This document shows positions 14,197-21,562 of a stretch of 22,701 nucleotides of DNA, piece after piece. The notes under the pieces are model-generated. The model was not told the origin of the DNA, ran no database searches, and saw only the letters and a program-made list of their open reading frames with translations. Source of the stretch: Alistipes sp. (GTDB lineage: Bacteria > Bacteroidota > Bacteroidia > Bacteroidales > Rikenellaceae); assembly GCA_017391435.1 (NCBI GenBank), contig JAFOYS010000227.1:1-22701 (forward strand). Direction: 5' to 3'. Positions within the stretch are counted from its first letter, which is position 1. Every line of letters starts with the position of its first letter. Both the position numbers and the translations under genes were made by a program.

Positions 14197-16815
14197 ATGA
14201 AATCCAGAATACTCCTTGCATTGTCGCTTATGGTGCTGTGCTGTACACAGCTAAGAGCGCAGAGTTCTGACACATCAGAGACCCCAATTAAAATAATGGA
14301 TACTTGGTTACTTGCTATCAAAGATGGCAAGCCGCACTATAAATTTATCGGTAGCGCAGCAGAAGTAAGGGCAAACTACCTCCTTTATAACATAAAGTAC
14401 GAGCATCCTGACGGTGTTAAGCCTTTTACTTTTACCACCGCCGTTGCGACATTCAAGGCTAAGGATGGTTTCTACTTTGACAAGCAACTCAAGCCGAACC
14501 GCAACACTCCCAATGCTGAACATACAACTAAGATAAGGGTTGTTGACCGCAAGACCGTAAAGGTATATCTTACAGCTTTTACGGGCGATATGGGCAATGA
14601 TGTAAGAATTACCCCTGCAATGAAGGAGTATAAGGAGAAGATCAGCCAGCTACACCTCACACCAATAGCTACGGCGCAAATAAATGCTCCACTGTACGAC
14701 TACTGGCGGTCGCAACTTCACGGTGCCGTAACAAGTTATATGGTACAGTTTGCAGAAAAGAATAAGCGCACCTACTACGCATATCCAACTACAGAGGAGC
14801 TAAGATGCACAGATGGCACAATAGCCAAAGATGGCAAGAAGACCCAGCTTGGTAGCAATATTACAATTAAATCGGTAGATATTCTTGATGATGATCTGTC
14901 GGACGACATTCCAGGCCTGGTTGGTGAGTGGTGTCTTATAAACAATAAACAATATATCCCTAAAGCCTGCCTTAAGAACATTAAGCTCGGCCCTAAGTAT
15001 GAGGGTGCCCCAGCAGAGATTGTCAACAGCCCATTTGTCTTTGCAGGTGGCAGCGGAACTCTTGAAGATCCATACCTTATCCAGACAGCCGAGCAGTTGA
15101 ATGCTGTCCGTAAGGGTCCGACATTCCATTACAAACTCATTGCCGACATTGACCTCTCAAATTGGGGCAACTGGGTGCCAATCGGTTGTACAGCAGCTTA
15201 TGGTTTTATGGATAGGTGGGACAAGTCAGAGAAGGGCGCTTATTCATTCTCGGGCTCATTTGATGGAGACGGTCACGTGATTTCAGGTATGCAGATAGTA
15301 ATCAACGAGCCGACACCTTTCCTTACAGAGGGTGCCAACTTCCGTGCTTATGGACTATTTGGTAGCCTTGCAACGACTCCTAAAAAACACCAGATTAAGA
15401 ATCTTGGAGTTGTCAATTTCAACATTGATATTAGTTATACTGATCTCAAAAAAGAGGTCAACCTCTATGCTGCCGCAATCTGCGGAGGTATTAATTCGGG
15501 AACAGATATCTATAACTGCTACTCTAAGGGCGGTAAAATCCGTATTAATGTCATTGGCAACGAGATGTATGCTGCAAAGGATGCATATGGCCGTAGGGTT
15601 AATCACTCACCTTACATCCATATACACGCAGGTGGTATCTGTGCAGATGGTGGCGGAAGGTTCGTTGTCAATTCAAAGAGAGGCGTATTGGATTTTTTGC
15701 ATATTGAAAACTGCTTCAACGATTCAGATATAACAGTGGAGGTCAAAGACCTTGATTATGTCGCCTATGGTAGCGGTATAATAAGCGCAATGGGAGAGAC
15801 TCATATCCACCAATGCTATAATAGTGGAGACATAACTTTGCCATTAGAGTTGAAAGATCTTTTTCAGCTGAATAAGGCAACTTATGCTGCCGGTATCAGC
15901 GCATTTGCATCTATCAGTGATATCGGAGGTATTCATCATTACAATATCAATCAGACCTCTTTTATCCAGAACTGTTACAACTCAGGACAAATTGTTGGAA
16001 GAACTGCTGCAGGTATCTTCAATTTGTCGGTTTCCGATATACATCTTGAAAACTGCTACAACACAGGTACTATTGTAGGAAATGAGTTTGATCACAGTAG
16101 TGATGGATGCGCTATTGCCCCTATAGTATCAAAGGCAAGTGCAATTGTTCCTTATGGTAAAGAGTTCGTAAGAAACTGCTACAGCAACGGAAATTCAGTT
16201 GTAGGAACAATGTGGAAAACATCTACAACACTCGGCAGAAAGGTACTTACAGCAATTCCGGAAGATACACATCCGAGCAATAAGTACAATGTCAAGCCAG
16301 AAAATATCGGAACATTTACCGATGTGACGGCAGATATATGGTATGCCGATGCTGTTAAGTGGGCTTTTGATAAGGGAATAGTCTCAGGTACTACATTCTC
16401 CGGTAATAAGAGCTGCACAAGAGCTGAGGTTATAACAATGCTCTGGAAGATTGCTGGTAGCCCTGAGGTCTCTATTACAAACCCATTTACAGATGTAAAT
16501 GCTACTGACGCGCATTACAACGCCGCTCTGTGGGCAATTGAGAAGGGTATTATTAGCGGTAGCACCTTTGCTCCTCAGACAACCCTTACCAGAGGGGAGT
16601 TTATCATAAGTCTCTGGAAATCACTCGGTTGCCCTGAAGGTATACAGATAAACCAGTATCTCGACATAGAGAGTCACCAGAGCGATTTTGGCAGGGCTGT
16701 AGCGTGGTCGCACATTAACTCGGTTATGGGAGCTACAGAACGCAATAAGTTCTCACCGAAAAAGAGTATCACTAAGGCTGAGGTTATAACAGTACTGCAC
16801 AGAGCGTTAAAATAG
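14197..16815 (+). CDS. Secreted beta-helix protein with three C-terminal SLH domains
   Basis: The 872-aa product has a signal peptide with likely cleavage after L-R-A22 (Q-S-S follows). Residues about 25-280 are an unassigned beta-rich region. From about 286 (G-G-S-G-T-L-E-D-P-Y-L-I-Q-T-A-E-Q-L) to about 690 lies a GLUG/right-handed beta-helix region with repeated units such as I-x-N-C-Y-N-S-G-x-I, usual in large surface proteins. Residues about 707-752, 764-815 and 821-872 are three SLH domains. Each has an F-T-D-V or L-D-I opening, A-V-x-W-A-x-x-K-G-I-x-S-G middle, and the T-R-A-E / T-R-G-E / T-K-A-E motif that in Firmicutes binds pyruvylated secondary cell-wall polymer. SLH triplets are rare in Bacteroidota, so the receptor here is unknown. 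It is followed after seven bases by the CAP gene. Codon use resembles its neighbours, arguing against very recent transfer. Confidence 0.85.
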   Translation: MKSRILLALSLMVLCCTQLRAQSSDTSETPIKIMDTWLLAIKDGKPHYKFIGSAAEVRANYLLYNIKYEHPDGVKPFTFTTAVATFKAKDGFYFDKQLKPNRNTPNAEHTTKIRVVDRKTVKVYLTAFTGDMGNDVRITPAMKEYKEKISQLHLTPIATAQINAPLYDYWRSQLHGAVTSYMVQFAEKNKRTYYAYPTTEELRCTDGTIAKDGKKTQLGSNITIKSVDILDDDLSDDIPGLVGEWCLINNKQYIPKACLKNIKLGPKYEGAPAEIVNSPFVFAGGSGTLEDPYLIQTAEQLNAVRKGPTFHYKLIADIDLSNWGNWVPIGCTAAYGFMDRWDKSEKGAYSFSGSFDGDGHVISGMQIVINEPTPFLTEGANFRAYGLFGSLATTPKKHQIKNLGVVNFNIDISYTDLKKEVNLYAAAICGGINSGTDIYNCYSKGGKIRINVIGNEMYAAKDAYGRRVNHSPYIHIHAGGICADGGGRFVVNSKRGVLDFLHIENCFNDSDITVEVKDLDYVAYGSGIISAMGETHIHQCYNSGDITLPLELKDLFQLNKATYAAGISAFASISDIGGIHHYNINQTSFIQNCYNSGQIVGRTAAGIFNLSVSDIHLENCYNTGTIVGNEFDHSSDGCAIAPIVSKASAIVPYGKEFVRNCYSNGNSVVGTMWKTSTTLGRKVLTAIPEDTHPSNKYNVKPENIGTFTDVTADIWYADAVKWAFDKGIVSGTTFSGNKSCTRAEVITMLWKIAGSPEVSITNPFTDVNATDAHYNAALWAIEKGIISGSTFAPQTTLTRGEFIISLWKSLGCPEGIQINQYLDIESHQSDFGRAVAWSHINSVMGATERNKFSPKKSITKAEVITVLHRALK

Positions 16816-16822
16816 TTTTATT

Positions 16823-18637
16823 ATGAAGAGATTTACACTGCTTATTGTCTGTTTACTATCTGTTGCCCTTCATACAACCGTTTCGGCAGCATATGTAACC
16901 AAAGTGACTATCACTGCGCCAGAGCCTGTTGTAGGCCAGATACCCTCATATAGTGCAAGTGTTCCACAAACTGCAAGCACAGAGGTCTACGAGGTAGTTT
17001 GGTCTGGCGAGTTTGATAATGATGGCCGATTTATTCAGGGAAACAACTATACTATGACCGTCAAGTTGAGGATAAAGTCGACCTCGTCAAATATCTTTAC
17101 AACTACTCAGACTATCAACGCTACTGTCAACGGTCGCAAGGCAAGAACATCCTCTGTGCAGTCTAAGAAGGCATATGTAAAATATACTTGGAAAGAGCTC
17201 GGCGGTCCAAACCCTAATGATCCAAAATACAAGCTCAAAACCAAACTTAAAGAGATTGCTGCGGCCTATACAGCCACAAATGCAGATAATGACAAGGTTC
17301 TGATAAAATATATCAAGAGCCAACTGCCAGGCGCAGAGGTATGGAGTGCGGGCGGAAGCTATACATATACCCGAAAGGTGCCAACTGAAACTGTGGACGG
17401 CCACATCTCAGTATCAATTGGAATCACATATGGGGGCGTGACTCTTGACCGTTACCCCTTCACAGTGGTACTTCCAGCCCTCAATAAATCTCCAGAGGCT
17501 ATAATGTTACAGGCAGATATGAATCTTATGAAGGCTGCTCTGAATAACTTTATAGTAAACTCTACAACTACGGGCAATGATATCCTTTCGGCAGTTAACG
17601 CTGCGGCAGTTAACGGCACAAAGGCTGCGTGGGATACAAACTATAGATATACAGCCCCTACGGCGACAGTTATGGGAAGCATAGATGGAAATATTATCTT
17701 TACCCTCGGTCGCAGCAAGGACTTTTACCGCGCACACAAGTCTTTACCTATTGCTGGCGATAGTGCAGACGCAGCTATTGATGAAGACTTTAGTAGACTC
17801 TCTAAGGCTCTGCATAATTATAGTGTAAACAACTCTACTACACAGCAGGAGCTGGTTGATGTGGCACAAGCGGCTATGAAAAACGGTTCCAAGCTTACAC
17901 CTACAAACTTCATAAAACAGGAGTCTACCTACAACGACAATGGCAAGATTATTATCTACTTTGACCTGGAGCTTGATAGTAAGCATCGCGCCCCTCGCAT
18001 CTCTCTACCACTATCAAAGCTAAGGGCTACACTGCCTACAGGCATTGATGTAATACAGGACGAGTGGGAGGTACTGCGTATTGTAAACAAAGAGCGCTAC
18101 AAAAACGGCTCTCACCTCTTAATCCTTGTTCCACCGCTCCAAGACGCGGCAAATATTCGTGCCGAAGAGCATATGCAAAACCCTTGCATAGGTCATAACC
18201 GACCAGATGGCTCAAGTTGCTTTACTGCTATTGACCCTACTTTCAAAGGTGGCAGAAGGTTGGGAGAAAATCTCGCTGTTGCTCAGAATCCGGCACAAGC
18301 AATGGAAGCTTGGATGAACTCTAAAGGTCATAGAGCCAATATTCTCTCACCAAACTACCTCTTTATCGGCATAGGTACAATAAAGGGCAATAAAGAGAAG
18401 AGTTGGATGCAGATGTTCAGTTCAGGAGCATACATTACCTCTGCAGTAACTAGTACGGGTAGTAACCATTTTAAGAATCTTTATGAGATGGAGCGGGCAT
18501 ACATTATCTGCACAACAAACGGAGATGCTACTGGTTATATACCTCTGGATGATGACTATATGGTCAAGAATGGCAATAACTACACAATCCACCTCTACGA
18601 CAACTATTCACTTACAGTGACTGTCGGCGACAAGTAG
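16823..18637 (+). CDS. Secreted CAP-domain (SCP/PR-1, YkwD-like) protein with internal repeats
   Basis: The 604-aa product begins with signal peptide MKRFTLLIVCLLSVAL..., cleaved near V-S-A-A. Residues about 24-117 form a module with P-V-V-G-Q-I-P-S, V-V-W-S-G-E-F and T-V-K-L-R...A-T-V-N-G-R, a style seen in Firmicutes surface proteins. Three related units follow at about 137-219, 229-308 and 320-400 (A-L-x-N-Y/F-x-V-N-x-x-T-T...NG...L-P). Residues about 415-530 are a bacterial CAP domain: V-N-K-E-R-Y (421-426), I-G-H458-N-R-P-D-G, G-E482-N-L and S-K-G-H503-R-A-N-I-L. His458, Glu482 and His503 match the conserved CAP cavity residues. Enzymatic activity is unproven for most CAP proteins; envelope or peptidoglycan-associated roles are known for some. 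The last 70 residues are unassigned. It probably acts with the SLH protein encoded just upstream on the same transcript. Confidence 0.85.
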   Translation: MKRFTLLIVCLLSVALHTTVSAAYVTKVTITAPEPVVGQIPSYSASVPQTASTEVYEVVWSGEFDNDGRFIQGNNYTMTVKLRIKSTSSNIFTTTQTINATVNGRKARTSSVQSKKAYVKYTWKELGGPNPNDPKYKLKTKLKEIAAAYTATNADNDKVLIKYIKSQLPGAEVWSAGGSYTYTRKVPTETVDGHISVSIGITYGGVTLDRYPFTVVLPALNKSPEAIMLQADMNLMKAALNNFIVNSTTTGNDILSAVNAAAVNGTKAAWDTNYRYTAPTATVMGSIDGNIIFTLGRSKDFYRAHKSLPIAGDSADAAIDEDFSRLSKALHNYSVNNSTTQQELVDVAQAAMKNGSKLTPTNFIKQESTYNDNGKIIIYFDLELDSKHRAPRISLPLSKLRATLPTGIDVIQDEWEVLRIVNKERYKNGSHLLILVPPLQDAANIRAEEHMQNPCIGHNRPDGSSCFTAIDPTFKGGRRLGENLAVAQNPAQAMEAWMNSKGHRANILSPNYLFIGIGTIKGNKEKSWMQMFSSGAYITSAVTSTGSNHFKNLYEMERAYIICTTNGDATGYIPLDDDYMVKNGNNYTIHLYDNYSLTVTVGDK

Positions 18638-18664
18638 TTCTAAACAGACTATATTGCCTAATCT

Positions 18665-18700
18665 GGGAGAGGGAGCACCTGCTCTCTCTCCCTATTATTT
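18665..18700 (+). terminator. Intrinsic terminator of the SLH/CAP unit
   Basis: GGGAGAGGGAGCA (18665-18677) pairs with TGCTCTCTCTCCC (18680-18692) over 13 bp (one G-U), with only two central bases, so the apical pairs must open. It is followed by TATTATTT. It lies 27 bases after the CAP stop. Confidence 0.75.
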
Positions 18701-18734
18701 GCTAGACAAGCCGTTGTTAAAAAACATTGCCAAT

Positions 18735-18769
18735 GTTGCTATATTTTCAATATTATTTCACTATCTTTG
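18735..18769 (+). promoter_or_regulatory. Promoter of the 2-oxo-acid dehydrogenase operon
   Basis: TATCTTTG at 18762-18769 is an exact -7 element. The only -33-like box is GTTG at 18735-18738, 23 bases upstream, longer than usual. The ATG is 44 bases downstream. The -7 call is fair, the -33 weak. Confidence 0.5.
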
Positions 18770-18813
18770 TGTAGATTATGCATTGTTGCGAAGAATAACA
18801 AAAATATATAGTT

Positions 18814-20151
18814 ATGGCAGAAGTTGTAATAATGCCCAAGCAGGGTCAATCTGTAGAGAGTTGTATCCTGACGGAGCTAAAAAAGAGGAAGGGAGACAAG
18901 GTTGCCGTTGGCGATATTTTGTTTGCCTATGAGACTGACAAGGCCTCTTTTGAGGAGGAGTCAAAGTTTGAGGGCACAGTACTTGAGGTCTTCTTTAAAG
19001 AGGGTGACGAGGTTACTGTTCTCTCTAATGTGATGGTTATTGGTCAGCCGGGTGAGAGCATTGAGCAGTTTGTTCACTCTACTCAGAGCGATGAGCCACA
19101 GACTGAGCAGAGCGCACCGATTGTAGAGCAGTCTGTTGAGAGTGCGGCTGCAGGTGTTACAGTAAATAGTACAGTGGCTGTAAACGCCTCCTGCGGAGTC
19201 TCTCCACGAGCAAGAGCTCTTGCACAGAAGAGCGGTATAGTTCTTTCAAACATCGCAGGCACAGGTCCTAATGGCCGAATAATTGAGCGCGATGTTATTG
19301 CCGCTATAGAGGGCTCTGCAAAGATGACTCCACTTGCAAAGGCTATTGCGCTACAGACAGGTGCCGTAGCTCCACAGAGGGGCTCTGGCCTTAATGGCAC
19401 TGCGCGTGGCGTTGATATGGTTGAGGCTAAGGGCGCAGTTGCGGCTGCAGAGGATAGCCAGATTAAGCCTCTGTCAAATATGCGTAAGATTATTGCAAAG
19501 GCTATGCACGCCTCACTGCAGAACTCAGCGCAGCTGACACACCACCTTAGTGCCGATGCTCGCCGAATTATGGAGTTGCGTAAGGCTGCTAAAAAGGCCG
19601 CTGAAGAGGGTCGCCTTGCTGTCAACATAACTCTTAATGACCTTGTATGCTTTGCCGTTATCAAGGCTCTGCAGAAGTTCCCGAATGTCAACTCGCACTT
19701 CCTCGGTGACTCTATGCGCCTATTTAGCAAGGTGCATCTGGCTCTTGCCGTAGATACAGAGCGCGGACTTATGGTTCCTGTAGTAAAGTGCGCCGACGAG
19801 CTAACAATAGTTCAGTTGGCAGAGCGACTCAAGGAGGTTGCTGCGGCGTGCAAGAGGGGTTCTATAGATCCAGATTTGCTGTCAAGCGAGGCCGCTTCGT
19901 TTACAGTATCTAACTTAGGAAATTACGGCGTAGAGATGTTTACCCCTGTAATCAACCTTCCGCAGAGTGCAATTTTGGGTGTAAATACTATTGTTCCTCG
20001 TCCAAAGGATATTGGCGGAGGTGTTTATGCCTTTGTGCCACATATTGGTCTTAGCCTTACATACGACCACCGTGCACTGGATGGTGGCGAGGCTACAAGA
20101 TTCTTAAAGCAGATAGCAATAGAGATAGAGACGCTGGATATTGAGTTTTAA
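18814..20151 (+). CDS. 2-oxo-acid dehydrogenase E2 (dihydrolipoamide acyltransferase)
   Basis: The 445-aa protein transfers the acyl group from E1-bound ThDP via a lipoyl arm to CoA and forms the core of the complex in the cytoplasm. Residues 1-80 are a lipoyl domain with the lipoylated lysine in E-T-D-K43-A-S. After an Ala/Glu-rich linker, residues 129-166 are a peripheral-subunit-binding domain (S-P-R-A-R-A-L-A...G-T-G-P-N-G-R-I-I-E-R-D-V). A second, degenerate copy follows at 171-206 (T-P-L-A-K-A-I-A...G-L-N-G-T-A-R-G-V-D). Residues about 215-445 are the catalytic acyltransferase domain ending with D418-H419-R-A-L-D423-G, the active-site motif. It is first in an operon with E3 (15-base gap) and E1. 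Substrate cannot be fixed from sequence; pyruvate is the default, with branched-chain acids or acetoin possible. Confidence 0.9.
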   Translation: MAEVVIMPKQGQSVESCILTELKKRKGDKVAVGDILFAYETDKASFEEESKFEGTVLEVFFKEGDEVTVLSNVMVIGQPGESIEQFVHSTQSDEPQTEQSAPIVEQSVESAAAGVTVNSTVAVNASCGVSPRARALAQKSGIVLSNIAGTGPNGRIIERDVIAAIEGSAKMTPLAKAIALQTGAVAPQRGSGLNGTARGVDMVEAKGAVAAAEDSQIKPLSNMRKIIAKAMHASLQNSAQLTHHLSADARRIMELRKAAKKAAEEGRLAVNITLNDLVCFAVIKALQKFPNVNSHFLGDSMRLFSKVHLALAVDTERGLMVPVVKCADELTIVQLAERLKEVAAACKRGSIDPDLLSSEAASFTVSNLGNYGVEMFTPVINLPQSAILGVNTIVPRPKDIGGGVYAFVPHIGLSLTYDHRALDGGEATRFLKQIAIEIETLDIEF

Positions 20152-20166
20152 AAAACAGTTACAACA

Positions 20167-21528
20167 ATGATAGATTTAGCAATTATTGGCGGTGGTCCCG
20201 CTGGATATGTAGCAGCAGAGCGTGCTGGTAGCAAGGGTCTGAAGGTGGTCCTTTTTGAGAAGAGAGAGCTTGGAGGCGTCTGCCTCAATGAGGGTTGCAT
20301 CCCTACAAAGACTCTGCTCTACAGTGCAAAGGTGTACGATACAGCTGTTCACGGAGATAAGTACGGTGTTTTTGCTGCAGATGCAACATTTGACTTTGCA
20401 AAGATTGTAGAGCGCAAGAACCGTGTTGTCCGCAGACTTGTCGGCGGTGTTGGTGCCAAGATGAGGGCTAACGGAGTACAGGTAGTAAAGGGTAACGCAG
20501 TAATCAATGGCCGCAGCACAGAGGGTATTAAGATTGTATGCAACGATGAGACCTTCCTTGCAGCAAACCTTCTGATTTGTACCGGCTCGGAGGCCTTTGT
20601 GCCACCAATTCCTGGAATAAAGGAGGCGGGAGATATTGTTATGACAAACCGTGAGATTCTTGCCCTTAAGGAGCAGCCAAAGAGTCTGGTAATTATCGGT
20701 GGTGGCGTTATCGGTATGGAGTTCGCAAGTTTCTACAACACCCTTGGCACTGAGGTTACCGTTGTAGAGATGCTTCCAGAGATTCTGGGCGGTTTAGACA
20801 ATGAGCTCAGCGCAATGCTTCGCGATATATACACCAAGCGAGGTGTAGCCTTCAACCTTAGCTGCAAGGTGACAAAAATTGACGGTAATGTTGTCACATA
20901 TGTTGACAAGGAGAATGTTGAGCATACAGTCTCTGGCGAAAAGATTCTTGTCAGCGTGGGCCGTAGAGCTGTTACCGCTGGCTTTGGTTTGGAGAGCCTT
21001 GGCGTAGAGTTAGAGCGCGGAGGCATTAAGGTAGATAGCAAGATGAGAACAAATGTTCCAGGCGTATTTGCTGCTGGAGATGTTACGGGATTCTCTCTGC
21101 TTGCCCATACAGCCAGCCGTGAGGGCGAGGTTGTGGTAAACAATCTCACTGGCCACGAGGATAGTATGCGATACAATGCCATTCCGGGCGTAGTCTATAC
21201 AAATCCTGAGATTAGTGGCGTAGGACTTACAGAGCAGAGCGCAAAGGAGAAGGGTATTGAGTACAAGATTGCTACCCTACCGATGGCCTATGCTGGTCGC
21301 TTTGTTGCCGAGAATGAGGGTGGCAATGGTGTATGCAAGATGCTTGTAGGTAAGAAGTATGGCGAGGTACTTGGCGTGCATATGCTCGGAAATCCATCAA
21401 GCGAGATGATATACGGTGCTTGTATGGCCATTGAGGCGGAGCTTACGCTAAACGAGCTGGAGCAGGTTGTCTTCCCACATCCGACAGTATCTGAGATATT
21501 CAAGGAGACGGCCTTTGCAATTAAGTAG
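20167..21528 (+). CDS. lpdA: Dihydrolipoamide dehydrogenase (E3)
   Basis: The 453-aa flavoprotein reoxidises the dihydrolipoyl arm of E2 with NAD+. Visible features are an N-terminal FAD-binding G-G-G-P-A-G (8-13), the redox-active disulfide in G-G-V-C39-L-N-E-G-C44-I-P-T-K, a central NAD-binding G-G-G-V-I-G-M-E-F-A-S, a second FAD motif F-A-A-G-D-V-T, and the C-terminal catalytic H438-P-T-V-S-E443. Length is normal for the family. It lies 15 bases after E2 and 34 bases before E1, so it serves this complex and possibly glycine cleavage as well. Confidence 0.95.
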   Translation: MIDLAIIGGGPAGYVAAERAGSKGLKVVLFEKRELGGVCLNEGCIPTKTLLYSAKVYDTAVHGDKYGVFAADATFDFAKIVERKNRVVRRLVGGVGAKMRANGVQVVKGNAVINGRSTEGIKIVCNDETFLAANLLICTGSEAFVPPIPGIKEAGDIVMTNREILALKEQPKSLVIIGGGVIGMEFASFYNTLGTEVTVVEMLPEILGGLDNELSAMLRDIYTKRGVAFNLSCKVTKIDGNVVTYVDKENVEHTVSGEKILVSVGRRAVTAGFGLESLGVELERGGIKVDSKMRTNVPGVFAAGDVTGFSLLAHTASREGEVVVNNLTGHEDSMRYNAIPGVVYTNPEISGVGLTEQSAKEKGIEYKIATLPMAYAGRFVAENEGGNGVCKMLVGKKYGEVLGVHMLGNPSSEMIYGACMAIEAELTLNELEQVVFPHPTVSEIFKETAFAIK

Positions 21529-21562
21529 AGAATATTTAACAAAACATAAAAAAGTAGAGATT

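Noticed and set aside
18654..18932. 92-aa frame between the CAP and E2 genes
   Set aside because: It spans the terminator and the -7 box and overlaps the E2 start in another frame, with no protein-like features.
19083..19730. 215-aa antisense frame in the E2 gene
   Set aside because: It is opposite a well-supported E2 gene, is rich in Ala/Arg/Ser/Thr from codon mirror effects, and has no recognisable domain.
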